From contig CAUJNA010001446.1 of NCBI GenBank assembly GCA_963377175.1, positions 2,210,498-2,274,497 on the forward strand: a DNA stretch of 64,000 nt, given 5' to 3'. Positions 1 to 12,373 of the stretch are shown here, one piece after another; position 1 is the first letter of the stretch, and every line of letters begins with the position of its first letter. The notes beneath the pieces were generated by a model, which did no database searches, was not told where the DNA came from, and saw only the letters and a list, made by a program, of their open reading frames with translations. The stretch comes from Effrenium voratum. Lineage: Eukaryota > Sar > Dinophyceae > Suessiales > Symbiodiniaceae. The translations under genes were made by a program, and so were the position numbers.

Positions 1-159
1 GTAACCAAAAAGGCCATCCTTGGAAAAGCAAAAGAAACATGGATCAAAGGATTGAGGGCGAAACGCGACTCAACCTGCACCGGCGAAATTTGCTTGGACC
101 ATCCGTCCGCTCGTTTTTTGTCCCCCCTTTTTATTGTTTTTCCCCAATCCGGCTCGAGC

Positions 160-2809
160 CTGGAAGTCGGGGTCCGCGGCGAGACCCTCCTCAGGGCTGT
201 GGTGGAAATGGGAAACATCCATCTGTGACACAAAAAAGGGCCTCTCAAGAGGGATTTGACTGGTGTCCAGAGTTTGACAGGTTTCTAGAGGGGGAATTTG
301 ACCAGCTTCCTGAAGACTTGTTCAGCAGCTAGGAGATTCCAACTAAAGTCCAAAAGACCAACCCCCCCCCTCCCCTTTTTCAACGGTTGGGAGATTCCTG
401 GATCGCCAGTTGCTGCTTTTTCTCCATGCACTCAAAACCCCCAAAACCGATCGCAACAGTGACTGGAAAAAAAAGAACGAAAAAGCAACCTGGCGATTTC
501 TAGGTTCCAACTAAAGCTATCACAGTTGGCCATGGGTCAAAATCCCGTACCCCCAGTGAACATCCCAATCCCCACTAAAATAGGTTCTAAAATGGGTGGT
601 GAATTCACCTACCCCAAAATCGTACCATTGGTTTTGACAACCACAGGCAGTTGGATCGATCCCAATCCTTCACGAAGCCGAAGACCCCCAGGCCGTTGTT
701 CACCACCCCGTCCAAGAAGCTCTTGGGGCTAAAGAAGGCAGCCTTCTCCTCGCCGCGAAGGTTTTTGTTTTCCGCTTCTTTTCGATTCTTCTTCTTGCGT
801 CGTCGGGTCGTGTTTTCTTGTGGCTTCGGAAGAGCGAAACGTCTTTGTGGTGTGTTTTTGTTGTGTGTTTTGCGTCGGGTTTTTTGGGGGTAGCTTTGGG
901 GGAGTGAACCAGCCACAAAAAAAGAAGGAAAAAAAACAACAAGGGGGGTATGAATCAAAGTTTATACCCTTTTTAACCGCTTTGTTTGGTGGGTTGGAGG
1001 GTGAACCAACCGAAAGCAAGGTATCCTGAAATGAAAAAGTGGCGACTGTTGCTTCCAGGTTTGTTGTTTGGGGGCTGAACTATGTAGCCCAAAAAGACAT
1101 GAGGGGGTGAACGAGCCCAACGAAACATACCCACTTGGGGTGGCGGCTGTTTGCGTCGGTGGTGTTTTTCTTGGGGGGGGTGAAGCCATGAACCAACCAA
1201 GGAAGATGCCGCCTGCTCCTGACAACGACAAAAAGCCCGAAGAGGTGACTGATCTGTGTTGTTTTGGGGGGCGGTACCGTGCATCTAAAGTTTGTGGCAG
1301 TGGGTTAAACCCCTTCAAAAAAGTGGTGGCTGATGGTTTCGGGCAGAGAAGGCCGGCGAGGCACAAAAAAAGGGGGGCTTGAGTAGGGTCAAACCTGGGG
1401 GGTCTAGTTTTGGGGCCGCTGGTGGCGCCGTCTCATGCGAAAAGAACCACCAGACACAAAAACGGCAACACTAGACTCACTTACCCAAGGTACCCCGCTT
1501 CAAGTACACAAGCCCCAAGGCCAATCGGCTTCGTTTCCTGGCAGACCTCTCACCTGTCCGCGCCTGTTGCTTGTAGGACTCGTCCCTTGGCCGCACCTGC
1601 GCAAAGGGGGCTTTGGGGCCCATGCTGCCCCGGTTTTGGTGGGTGAAAAGGAAAACCAAAAGGAAACGGCCATTCGTGGGGAAGACCAACCCACTTGGAT
1701 GTTTGACCCTGCTTAGTAAGAGCTTAAACCAACACCAATTGAAGAGATCCAACAAGGTGGATTGTTCAGCAGGCTATAACCAAGGTTATAACTTAGGTGA
1801 CTAGGGTGAGGGTTTGCCTTTTTTCTCCGGAAAACCTGGTGTCTGTCTTCCCCACCGAGAAAAAAAGTATGTCTAATGGTGTGTTTGCTCATGAGCTTTT
1901 CCAGGGTTGACATCAGCCTTGGCACAAGCCAACGTGGGCATCGGGAGTGGGCGGGAAAAAAATGCGAGGGCGTTCCCACCCAGGACACTTGATGGGTCCC
2001 AGGGCTCAAATGAGTGGACCGGCTCTCATGAAAAGTTGGAATAACCCCAAGCTCCTCACCATCCAACGGATCCGCTTCCGGTTTCCCAAGCCGGGCCCCG
2101 AACAAACAAATTCCAAGCGATCGAAGCAGCAAGTTCTGTTGAGGTTGCTGTGACCCTCGGATAGGGGTTCTCTGAGACTTAGATAGGAAGTTTCTGTACT
2201 TGACGGGTGGCAGGCGCCGGTCAGTCAATAAGCGACGGATCAGCGTGGCTTTTCTGGTGGAAGGTAGAATTTGTGGGGTTGCTTTTGTTTCGGGAAACTC
2301 AAAGGAAACCAACCACTTTGGAGATCCCCTCACTTTCAGACGAGATCGAAGGTTGGTCGCAGCCAAACCCGCCAGTTGAAAAACCTAAGATTCGTCCCAG
2401 TCAGTCTTTCCTGACTAAGGAAGCACGAATCTTGACTAGAGTCAACCACATACCAACTGGGGCACCCGCACCCCCCTCCCCACTTCCCCCACTTCCCCCA
2501 GCCCTTCGCCTTGATCTCGAAGCTCTCCCCAGGCTTTTGCGCCTGGATCTTGGTCTGGCAGGCGCAGACCCACTTGCCGCCGATGTTCACCGCGCAGGTC
2601 TTGCACTCGCCCTTCTTGCACCGGTAAGGGATGAACACATCCGCCTGCGGGAGGAAAAGAGAAATGCGGAAACGAGGAAGTTGGAAAGGAGGAAAATGAA
2701 ATGGACACATAGAAGGAAGGAAGGAAGGAAGGAAGGAAGGAAGGAAGGAAGGAAGGAAGGAAGGAAGGAAGGAAGGAAGGAAGGAAGGAAGGAAGGAAGG
2801 AAGGAAGGA

Positions 2810-2861
<52 letters not shown>

Positions 2862-3669
2862 AGAAAAAAAGGGGAAAACGACCTAAGGTTGTTTTCGCGC
2901 TTTTTCTCGGCTTGTGAAGTGGGTGCTTTGAGGCTTGGAGCTGAACAGGTTCACCTGACACATGCGAAGATGTGGCGCCAATCGGGGCCGCGCCCAACCA
3001 GTGGCAAGAAGCTTCTGTGTGCTGTCGCTTGTTGTTGTTTTTGTTTTGTTATGTGTGTTTGTCTTTGTTTCCTAGTTGTTTGGTGTTGCTGCTTCTTTTT
3101 GTTGCGTCCTTTGTGTGTGTTTTGTGTTTTTGTTTTTATTTGTTTTCTTTGCCCCCGACAAGTTGGGGTACGTTACATACTGCATATTCCTTACATTCCA
3201 GCAAGCCTGTGTGATCCCCTCGAGGGCTTTGGGGTGCATATTGTGTATAGTCATTCTTTCACGCAACTGCTATTGCCCATTTAGGGAAGACCTACGGACC
3301 GTCGCTTATTTAAACGGCAATGAACGCCGCTGTTGCATAACTCACATGGGGGTTCATCACCATTCCATTTAGGGGCCCCCAGTTTTGACCACGGATAGCT
3401 TTGCCCATGTGGGGAGTATCATCTTTTTGGGGGGTTTTCCAACCCGTGTAAAGGAGCTTTTGATCAACCCTCATATACAACTCGGCGGGGTTTCATCCGT
3501 TCCAGATCCGTTCCCCCAAGTTTTGGGAAACCCATCAAGGTACCCCGACTGACCGAGCGGGTCCGGGTCCCTGCCATTCGAGCAAGTAAAAAACGGCCTG
3601 CGTGGCGACCTCGCTGAGGGGCTGGCCGGCACGGGCCATGGTCATCACGTTCTGGGGCTGGAAGACCAC
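160..3669 (-). CDS. 2Fe-2S ferredoxin (Fer2) domain exons, continuing past the window edge
   Basis: Four exons on the minus strand: 3669-3598, 2644-2510, 748-668 and 189-160, all phase 0 by the chosen splice sites. The first two together give a Fer2 fold: GQPLSEVATQ, then FIPYRCKKGECKTCAV and KWVCACQTK. The cysteines follow C-x4-C-x2-C, with a fourth Cys 10 or 12 residues later, a short spacing unlike the long gap of plant PetF-type ferredoxins. The domain should carry a 2Fe-2S cluster and pass single electrons. The last two exons begin EKAAFFSPKSF and EGLAADPDFQ and are not recognised. The gene runs off the left edge. It either belongs to the LPOR reading frame upstream or is an independent gene in the same direction. 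Confidence 0.82.
397..505. mobile_element. MITE-like family B, copy 1
   Basis: Family B starts CCTGGATCGCCAGTTGC and ends with the near-complement GCAACTTGGCGATCTAGG. The middle has CATGCACTCAAAACCCC and CGATCGCAACAGTGACTGAAAA. Here the right end is GCAACCTGGCGATTTCTAGG. No coding capacity, so it is a non-autonomous inverted-repeat element. Confidence 0.8.
523..652. repeat. Interspersed repeat family C, copy 1
   Basis: Shares TTGGCCATGGGTCAAAA, AACATCCCAATCCCCACTAA and GGTGGTGAATTCACCTACCC with two other places in the window. It overlaps no exon. Confidence 0.8.
2712..2861. repeat. (GAAG)n then (GAAA)n microsatellite
   Basis: About 100 bases of GAAG units pass into about 50 bases of GAAA units. 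It lies just upstream (minus-strand sense) of the main ferredoxin exon, inside an intron. Confidence 0.97.
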
Positions 3670-3704
3670 CTGAGAGAAGTTGGCTCCAATCCACAGGGGC
3701 GTTG

Positions 3705-3795
3705 GGAGGGGGGGGCGAGTTGGGGTGGGTTGGGGGGGGGGTTGGGTTGGGAGATTGGGGGGGGAGGTTGGGGGGGGGAGGGGAGGTTGGGGAGT
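3705..3795. repeat. G-rich tract (GGTTGGG-like) in an intron
   Basis: The plus strand carries repeated runs of three or more G separated by TT, TTG or A. On the minus (transcribed-sense) strand it is a polypyrimidine tract just upstream of the 3' splice site at 3670. Confidence 0.9.
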
Positions 3796-4925
3796 CCCGG
3801 CAAGGCCATCTAGCTGAGTCCAACAACTCAAACCCATCTCTCTTCTCTCCTTTTTCCAGCAACACACATCGAAGAACCAGCAAGGAATGTCCATAAGCCC
3901 CCCGTTCAGTGGAGGACTCACCTTGTTGTTCGTGGGGATACAGTTATTCTAAGGAAAGGCCTAGGTGACCGTTTGGATGGACAAAATCCACAAAACGCAC
4001 CAGTTGGGACGAATGAAACCCTGACAAAAAGTGGGACATCTACAGTATGTCCCCATTTAGCCATCAAGGTCCACATGCAACCATCAAGGAGAAGCTCAAT
4101 CCAGATTGGTCCGTCCTAAGCTGACAATAAAACAAGCCAAGGGGAACGAAGACAATCACATACAGTCCAATTCTTGCTGGTGCTCAGGAGGGAATGAGGG
4201 AATGAACCTGGGGATTCCCTTTAAGGGAACCATCGGGGATGGCTTATAGGGGTCATTTCATTTCTCGACCAATCGCACCAGCAAGTATTCTTAGCCATAC
4301 GCCAAGAGAATGGAAGTCGCGCCCCACACAACTCCTTCAGCAATTTGCTGGGAATCAAGGTCGTTGAGTCTCAGGCAGCCAGACACTCCACATGGGTGAT
4401 ATATGCCAATATTTGACTCATCGTGTGTACGTGGGTATGCCTTCTCAAAGTTTCACTTGTGGGCTAAATGGAAACCACTCAACCAGCTAAAACTCACAAC
4501 CACCTAAGCTAGGTCCTCCAGATTTGAGCGGAGGAAGAATCAGGGCACCCACCTTTTTCTGGCTTGTCTATTCTAGTAGGGGAACCCTCCCCAACAAAAA
4601 GAAACGGCAAAAGGGCACCTAGCCAAGGGATTTCATGGCCGCCTTCCGGAGTGGCTCGCGTCGAAAAAACCCACCCGAAAACGCTGTTGAGTCCGCTAAA
4701 ACTGGTTGAGTGAGTGATTCTCCCACCAAGAGCACGCCAGCAGCTTGCCAAAAAAAACAACACAACCTGCCCCTCCCCCCCCAAAAAAAATGGAAAAGAA
4801 GCAGCGGAAAAAATAATAAGAAAAATGCAAAAACAAAAAATCCGGTGGTGTTGTTGGCTGACCTCCAAAAAAAAACGGGGCTTCCCCCCGCCCCAACCTG
4901 ACGCGACCCGTCACCGACCCTTCGC

Positions 4926-7900
4926 CTGGGTGTCCCCGAGGACCTCGTGCCCAGGGATCATCTGGGGCGGCTCCGTGTTCTTCACCTCGCTTGGCGCTCA
5001 GGAAATGAAACGGTGGGTATCCTGAAGGGTAAAACTTGGCGGGTGAAGACAAATCCAAGGGAGAAAAAATGGGCAAACAAATCATTGCTCTTGGTGGTTT
5101 GAACCCCTGGTGCGAGAAGGGGACTCACTTCCCCGAAGGACCCGAATGAGCCGGAGTGACATCTAACCCGGCTCCGACGTCTTTGAAAGGAGTTGGCACC
5201 AACTTGTGCCGTGGCTTTCAATGTTGATCAACCCCGGTTTATTTAGTGAGTCATCACATTCGGAGAGGACCACCACCCTATTTAATCAACCAGGGTTGAT
5301 TCAGTTGGGTTCAACATGAAATGGCAAGAAATGGATATGAACCTTCCCAAATGGCCATGGGTCAAAAGCCCATACCCCCAATGAACATCCCAATCCCCAC
5401 TAAAATAGGTTCTAAAATGGGTGGTGAATTCACCTACCCACCATTGGTTTTGACCAGCCAAATGGTTTCGATTGCCTCATCTCATGCCCAGCCCGCGCCC
5501 CGCACCTCAGGCACGTCCCAATCCAGCTCCGACGCATCGACCACGGCGACGCCGTCGGTGCCTCTCAGCGAGGCCACCGTCTTCTCCACATCCACCTCGC
5601 CCACCTCAGCTCGAGCGTCCAGCTGAGTCACTTGCTCCAAACCCGGTATTAAAATGGCCTACCCACAAACACGTAAAGAATTAAGAAGGCGGCCGCAACT
5701 ATTTCTGGCTGGAAGTCTCCCTTACTAACCTCCATCTACCCAGGTGTTGATTGCGGCTCAGCTGACGGCCGCTGTGATTTCTCTCTTTTGCGCTTGGTGG
5801 AGTTCTGGTGGAGGGGGAAAAGGGACGGTTGATCTTGGGTGTTTGCTTCAGCCCCTGTCTTCGTGAGATATGGATGAAAAAGTAGTATGCTTGTTGTTGT
5901 TTTTCCAGATGTGAATTATCTTTAAGACTTCCTTTGCATGAGTCCCCAACATCGAATGGCTTTGGGCATGTGCAATGTGTATGCATGTGCGCGTGTGGGG
6001 ATGTGCTGAGGTGTGTGGGGGTGCGGGGGGGGTGTGGGAGTGTGGGTGCCTGGGTGTGTGGGTGCGGGTGTTTGGGTGTTTGGATGCTTCTTTGCTTGCT
6101 TGCTTGGTTGTTTGTTTGCTTGCTTGCTTGCTTGCTTGGTTGGCTGTTTGGTTGGTGTGTGTGTGTGTGTGTGTGGTGGTGTGTCTGTGTGTTTCAAAAG
6201 CAGGATGGCTTGTGGCCGTCAACATGAAATCCAAAAGAAAACCAACCAAGAACTAACCAACGCCCGAGCAGAGCCCAAGACTAGTTCTGATGTTTGGTTC
6301 TACCAGGATAGCTTTTACAAAGATGTCCGTAAGACACAGTCGACATACGTGTGCGATTAACCTACACTCCTACAAAGTTCCATAAGAATAATCTCCTGGA
6401 GGGACCCCAGTTTTGTCTCCTGACATTTGCAGAGCCGCTTCCCCGGTTTCTTGGGGGGTCCCTCGCATGTGTTCAGATTGGACGACAGAGGCGGGACTTA
6501 TTCTTGTTGCGTGTCGTTTTTGAGACCCCGGAAATTGTGTTCCTTTGGCTTCCCTTTTAAAAACCCGCACACAAGAAATCACCCTCAAAAAAAAAAACGA
6601 GGCGCCAATTAAAGACAAACCTCACCGCCTGCTTACTGTTGCAGCGGTCAAAAAGACCATTCTCAAGTTGCATCCCACACGGCTCTTCAGCCGAGCTTTC
6701 AGGCCAGAATTGGACGAAACCCGGCCTTGAAGTACCACCACAACAAGAAGAGGCCCGTATGTTGCTGTTTCTCCCGATTTGGGGTGCTTTATGTTGATAG
6801 TTTTGAAAGGAAACCGTGTAAAAAAAAAAAAGAAAGAAGGGAAACCAAAAGCAAACTAGACATTTTGAGGAGTCCAAGCTTTTTTCTCTTTGTACACACC
6901 GAACTCGCAAAGAGCAAACAAGCTCTGGCAGGCGGGTGTGTGTGTGTGAGTTTGTTTTTGACCAGCGCCCAAAGAGAAAAAGAAGGCAGCACAAGGGTTA
7001 AAACCAGCCACAGAAAAGGCGCGGCATGGATGTGTTTTGTTGCTTGTGCTTGAAGCCTACTGTTTTCGTCCACATGGATTACGGATTTAACACGGAAGTA
7101 TACATTCGGCCAGGATTCCTAAACAGTGACAGATGTTCAAGCCGCCCTTTCGGGGAACAGTAAGAGAGGACCATGAGAGCCGGGAACCCCAAACCAATCA
7201 AGGAAAAAACAGCAACAATGGACCCCTGTTTGGCGCTTGCAAGGCTGTGACCAGATGTCAAGCCAATCGACAAAAAAAGAACCACCTGCAAACCCAAAGG
7301 AAGACCACCAGAAAACGGAAAACCACAGGAAAACCACCAGGAGACCGACCTTGCTTGCGGCTGAAAAGGTTTTTTTCACCACTTACGACACCTCGCGCAC
7401 CTCTTCCGGCACCGCTCCGGAGGTGAGGGCCATGTCTCGGGCAAAGGCCTGGCGCAAATGGGCGTGCCGATTATTGCTTTTGAGTTGCTCCCCCCTTTTG
7501 GCGTGGATTTGAACAAAAGGAAAAACCAAAAGGAATACCGAAATCAATTTATGTTATTATGTTGGGGGGGCCTGCCTAGAAGGGACATGGTACTCTTAAA
7601 GAAGCGGACAATTGGGGTAAGGGCAAATTGAAAAGCAAAGGCCCGCAACGGGCGTTGCCCACAACAAACGAACAGTGCTGAGAACCACTTTAAAAGTCTT
7701 TGGAACCTCCAAAGCCACCAGCAAATCGAGCAACCTATGGGGAAAATCCAGCAATCCCGACTGTCGAATACTCGTTTCAAGTAAATTGATCAACTGTTGC
7801 TTCCCCCTATATACCTTTATTGAGGCTAAAAACCACAAAGAAAGTCTGTCAAGTACAAATACCTCCTTTGGTCAAGGATTCTCATACCCTATCACACCCC

Positions 7901-10900
7901 GAAAAAAATCCGGGTAGTGGGTGTAAGGGGCACTACCCCAACTGAATGGAAGAGCAACGCACCCGTTGGTTTCAAGGGCCCTTGACGGACCTTTACACCG
8001 TCTCAAATAGACGTAACTTTCGCGAGGGCGAGGTCTTATCAACGCTTGTAATGAACACCTGTTGATAGACCAAATCCGCTTCGCACGAAAAGAAACCCCA
8101 AACAAACAAACAAACAAACAAACAAACAAACAAAACCAGCAAGCAAGCAAACAAACAAACAAACAAACAAAAAACAAAGCAAATTAACTATGTAACTAAC
8201 TAACAAACTAACTAGCAAACCAAACCAGCCACCCACCAACCAACCAACCAAGCTAACCAACCAAACAACCAACCAACCAAACTAACCACACCAAGCAAAT
8301 GCGCGATCGATCGATCGATCGATCCCATCGATCGATCGATCCTCTGGGTCTGCAGGAGTCCGGTCGAGCTTCGAAAGCATCTTCTCGAGCTCGCTCCGCC
8401 GCACCTCCTGTTTGAAACGATGGCCACTTTGTGGGGTATTCCTCGGTTGCTTTCTGCTCCCCTGCTAAAAGTGACTAACTTTTAGTGGTTTAGTGGAAAA
8501 CCCAGTAGTTGGCAAAAAGTTAAAGTCCTAACAGCCAAGCAAAATGCACCAAAGATTCGTCAGTCAAAATTGTACGGTTGTCTGTGATGCCTCTTGAGCC
8601 GGCAGGGTGCCGGCTCGTGGCGGGGTGGTGGAAACCTTGAGAATTCGAAGATCTCTTAGGGCGCATCCTTTCAACATGATGTCATGACTTTCCCATTTGA
8701 GTGATTTACTGGATTTTAGAGGTTCCAGCCACCTTCAAAGTGGCAGCAACTGACTTGCTCCTCAAAAGAACCATGTGACGATGGTGTCCCATCGCTGGTT
8801 TCCATTGAAACAATCGAGGGTCTCTGTCTGGCTTAAACCCCACAGTGGACTTAAACCCAGGGGTTTAGTTGATGAAACAGGTTGAAGTCTACCTTGGTCC
8901 AAAAACAGAACCCTGATATAATGGAGGAGAAGCGGCTCGACTCGCGGAATTTGTTCTTGTTCGTGTATCAAAACCCGCAGGGGCCAAACCCCCCAAGCCG
9001 CCCGATCCCTGGAGTCACCTTGGTTGCGGTTTCGGGCGCTAGATGTTCAGTGCCCCCATCATGGGGGTTGATCAGGTCCCATGAGCATGGGATGACCATT
9101 GGCTGGAAAACGCCGAAATCGCGAGATGGTCCACACAATGGGGAAAAAGAAGTGACCTACCCAGCCAGGAATATTGATCAACCCCCACATGCAGCCGGAA
9201 AAATAGAAAAAGAAGGAAAACAATAGGAAAAACAATAAGAAGGCAAAAAAAGCAAAACAAAAACAAAAAACGAATAGAACAAAGAAGAAAAACACGCTGG
9301 GGACTCTCCTTGGGCAGCGTCCGGTTCGCCACGATCTTCTCGCCCTCCTGCAAGCAAGTTGTTCGGAGTCGCAGCCAGGTAAGGTCGACCCAGGATGAGC
9401 ATCTCTACTCTTGGTATGGGTAGCTAAAAACTTTGCTTCTTGCAAGACCCCCCCAGTAAAAATGAACAGAACCAAAAAATTGAGAGAAAGAAAAAAAAAG
9501 AAACATGCCAAGAACAGTGAAGTTAATAAACCCGTCCCATTCTTAGGGAGGTGTTACCCTCCAAAAGTGGCCTGAATCCCCACGAAAAGGAATTGGTCAC
9601 CCCCCGATGAAAATCAACCAGGGGTTCTGCTTAATCCGGGGTTGACATTACAAGTCATTTCTCTCGCTTCCAATCCAACAGATTGGCCAAAACAGGTCCC
9701 AAAGTTGCTGCTTGCCAAAAACATGGGCCTCCAGTAGAGAGGTTAGAATAAGGGTGCCCTTTTTCTGTCATCTGTTTTAGTAGGGGAACCCCTCCCCAAA
9801 AAAAGGGTAAAAAGGCACTACTGGGGGGCCTAGATTAACATGGTCCACACCCAGAACTTGAATTCTCTCAAATCACGAGAACACCCCGCGCATGTGATGC
9901 AGATCTTCGCGGCATTCCAGCAGTCAGGCGTGGCCCCTGCTTGGAGGTTCGAGAGAAAACAGTTTGGCGGTTTGCTTGCTCAAGGGAACCCAAAAGAAAA
10001 GACAGACCATGTGTGGGGCTCCAACCCAAACAAAACATGCCATTCCCATGGGCCGAAAGATTTTATTCTCACCGGTTCTCACCGGAAAAAAAAAGTGGCC
10101 GTGAACCCCAGGAAAGGCACCTTCACGGTCGCAAAGACCTGAGATCCTTTGCAAAATTGCCTGGATCGATGCAGGTGCGTTTTCGGCGTTTTTCTCCATC
10201 CACTTTACCATCCAAAAACCGATCGCAACAGTGACTGAAAAAAAAGCGATCGCAACTTGACGATTTCTAGGTGACTCACAATCAAAACCTCAGCAGTGCG
10301 TTAGATCCTTCCCCCAAAACCATGCGTTACTCTCAAAGGGCGGATGTCCTACAATTTGGGCCTTCTTTCGCCATATTCTCTCTCCCGGGTTCGGCTTTTG
10401 CCATGAACAGCCTCCCTTGAAAAGGGCTTCCACACTGCCGGAACAGCTGCGTGTTCATTCCAATAAGCTGCTTGTTCATTCCGCAAATAGGCAAACCATG
10501 ATTCCTTTTCTGGAATCCCCAACAGGGGTAGTAGGTACAAGGGGAATGGGTTGAGAGCCCTAGAGTCCTTAAGTGGTCCCCCAATGATTTGTTCGCCGTG
10601 TGGAGCAAATCGGCTCGACAGTAGTTGCTTCCAAGAGGACAAATGATAGATGTGCCCCTCCAAGCTGTGCCTCGTTTCAGGTCAGCGGTGGTGTTGTCCC
10701 TCAAAATATCGGAAAAACTTCGAATTCATCCCCCCTCCGGGCCGAGTAAAAGCTCCGGAATGTGGCCCCCATACCGAGATGGTCTACTTGACCCAGACCT
10801 CTCCTCCAGAATCCGAAGCTCGCCTTCGAAATCCGAAGCTCATAATAGCCCTGGTTCTGCTTGTTTATGTGGGGAGTGTCTCTGGCGTTGGTGGGGATTC

Positions 10901-11339
10901 AGATTACTTTTGGAGGGGACCACCCCCATATTAACAAACAGGGATTTATTACTCAGGGGTCAACATTAGGAATCCTGTCCTTACAACCGGATCTCGATCT
11001 TCGCATCTTCCAGCGCTCAGATCGATCTTCCGTCGATCTTCGGTCCATACGTGTCCTTTTAGGTTGGAAATAGATAAAAACATCCCTGGTAGATGAGAAA
11101 AGACCACCAGGGTTTACCAGGAATCGCCATCTATTTTTGCATAGCAACACAGGAAGATGGAAAATAGATGGCCCTGGTAAATGGAATCAAACCCATGTGA
11201 ACCAGTGCCATCTAATTTTCCATAGCAAAAACCATGCTTCGGGTCGATCTTCCGTCGGGTCGCTTCGGGTCTCCTCAGTGGCCTTCATGCGCGCCTGCTC
11301 CTCCAGGATGCCCAAGATGGAGGTAGCGGCCGTGACCAC
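4926..11339 (-). CDS. Linker exons between the LPOR and ferredoxin parts
   Basis: Six small exon-like segments continue on the minus strand in phase 0 after the LPOR exons: 11339-11283, 10138-10121 (may run to about 10097), 9347-9309 (may run to 9296), 7448-7392, 5604-5506 and 4985-4926. Each starts after AG and before G, and most can end at GC, GA or GT so that the frame is kept. The 7448 exon could instead end at a GTAAGT at 7387, which would shift phase. Translations begin VVTAATSILG, VFATVK, EGEKIVANR, AFARDMALTS, VGEVDVEKTV and VKNTEPPQMI. I recognise no family in them. They could be a spacer domain of a fusion protein, or the N-terminal part of a separate ferredoxin-domain gene. Confidence 0.5.
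5224..5315. mobile_element. Inverted-repeat element family D, copy 1
   Basis: Family D ends are AATGTTGACCCC and GGGGTCAACATT, with AATAAGCTGGTTGG near one end. Here the ends read GTTGATCAACCCCGG and GGGTTCAACAT. Confidence 0.6.
5347..5463. repeat. Interspersed repeat family C, copy 2
   Basis: Close copy of 523-652, with GTACCCCC changed to ATACCCCC and a small deletion before CCATTGGTTTTGACC. Confidence 0.8.
5636..5756. mobile_element. Inverted-repeat element family E, copy 1
   Basis: Shares TAAAATGG(C/T)CTACCCA, AATTAAGAA and CTCCCTTACTAACCTCCATC with 31251-31380. The right end is GGTGTTGATTGCGGC. It starts about 30 bp from the exon at 5506-5604. Confidence 0.65.
5980..6175. repeat. GT-rich and (TGCT)n microsatellite block
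   Basis: A mixed run of GTG/GGGTG, then TTGCTTGC, TTGGTTGG and (TG)n. Long open frames across it are low-complexity only. Confidence 0.95.
8096..8340. repeat. (AAAC)n, (AACC)n and (GATC)n microsatellites
   Basis: AAAC units drift into ACTA and AACC units, then two runs of GATC/ATCG at 8306-8340. It is intronic to the minus-strand gene. Confidence 0.95.
10160..10271. mobile_element. MITE-like family B, copy 2
   Basis: The left end is degraded (CCTGGATCGATGCAGG). The core CGATCGCAACAGTGACTG and right end are intact. It abuts the small exon at 10121-10138. Confidence 0.75.
10855..10970. mobile_element. Inverted-repeat element family D, worn copy
   Basis: It contains GGAGGGGACCACCCCCATATT and ends AGGGGTCAACATTAGG. 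Confidence 0.6.
11045..11230. mobile_element. MITE-like family A, one degraded copy plus a partial copy
   Basis: The left end is ACGTGTCCTTTTAGG, then AAATAGAT, CCCTGGTAGATGAG and CAGGAATCGCCATCTATTTT. A second partial element (AATAGATGGCCCTGGTAAATGG to GCCATCTAATTTTCC) follows directly. Confidence 0.7.
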
Positions 11340-11678
11340 CTCAGCTCGAGGCTCAGGAGCTAGATCAATAGCTCTGCCCCCCCCCCCCCTATGGTGGACA
11401 CTGAATGGGTCTATTTTGCAACCTCTTTCTTTAAGGGTATTGGTTTTTTAGGGTTCATGGTGGCAATATAGACTCTAGGTGTCCATGGCACCCCCCCCCC
11501 CCCACACACACCACCCACACACACACACACCTTGGAGGAAATGAGAGGCCCTCGCCCCCCTTTTTTGCTTTTTTGGGGGCCAGAAAACTGGTCTGTGGGG
11601 CATTGGATCTTGGAAGCAAGGAGTTGATCCTCCATTCGGTTCACGCGTGGTTTTCAGGGCTCCTGAGATGTTTGAAGG

Positions 11679-11801
11679 CATAGGTGTCCTTTTATGGGAA
11701 GTAGATGGCCCTGGTAGATGATTAAACCACATTAAACCACCAGGTAAACCAGGAATCGCCATCTATTTTTGCGAGCAACACCACCGAAAAGGACACCTAT
11801 G
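11679..11801. mobile_element. MITE-like family A, full copy
   Basis: Perfect terminal inverted repeats, CATAGGTGTCCTTTT and its complement AAAAGGACACCTATG. A second inner pair (TAGATGG with CCATCTA) and a third (CCTGGT with ACCAGG) let the single strand fold into one long hairpin. No coding capacity. Confidence 0.88.
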
Positions 11802-12373
11802 AACCTAAGTAACCGGATGGCTGGGAACCACCTGGAAAGGGGGGGGTTCAGGGTCGCCGGAGGGCTCAACTGCGCAACCCGGGTTGCCGACGAAAACGGA
11901 AGCCAACAACCATGATAACTGCTTCGCAACAAAGATTATGACGTGCTGAAAGGGCACTTGCAATCATGCCTCGGGTGGGTGTGACAAAGTGAGGAAGCTG
12001 CTTGCTAATCCAGGCTATGACCCACTGAACGGGAAAGGACGTCCAAACATGGCTAGTGGTTTTGACCAGGATTGCCAATCACCAAGCACCCAGTGCCTCT
12101 CAGTATATCTCCAATTTGGCTGTCTAGATTTTGTTGAGGTACCCTTGTGCGACTGTGAAATTCAAGAGAGCCCGAATGGCAGACTACTTAGCAGGTCGAG
12201 CCAGACCCTAGACTTTGACAGGTTTGGGTCGCATACTTGATTTGTGGGGAAGAGACCAAGAGAGCCCTGATTTACTCTGACCAGAAAGGATCAAAGTTGG
12301 TTTGGAGGGAACAAACGGGGCCATCCCCCCCAAGACCTCGAACCCCCCCCCCCTTTCACCTGTCTCTCCCCGC

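Noticed and set aside
2207..2917. 236-codon plus-strand ORF
   Set aside because: It is antisense to the ferredoxin exon and extended by the (GAAG)n repeat.
4926..4985. Zinc alcohol dehydrogenase motif (PGHE in MIPGHEVLG)
   Set aside because: Only this short match exists; no neighbouring exon shows the rest of the dehydrogenase.
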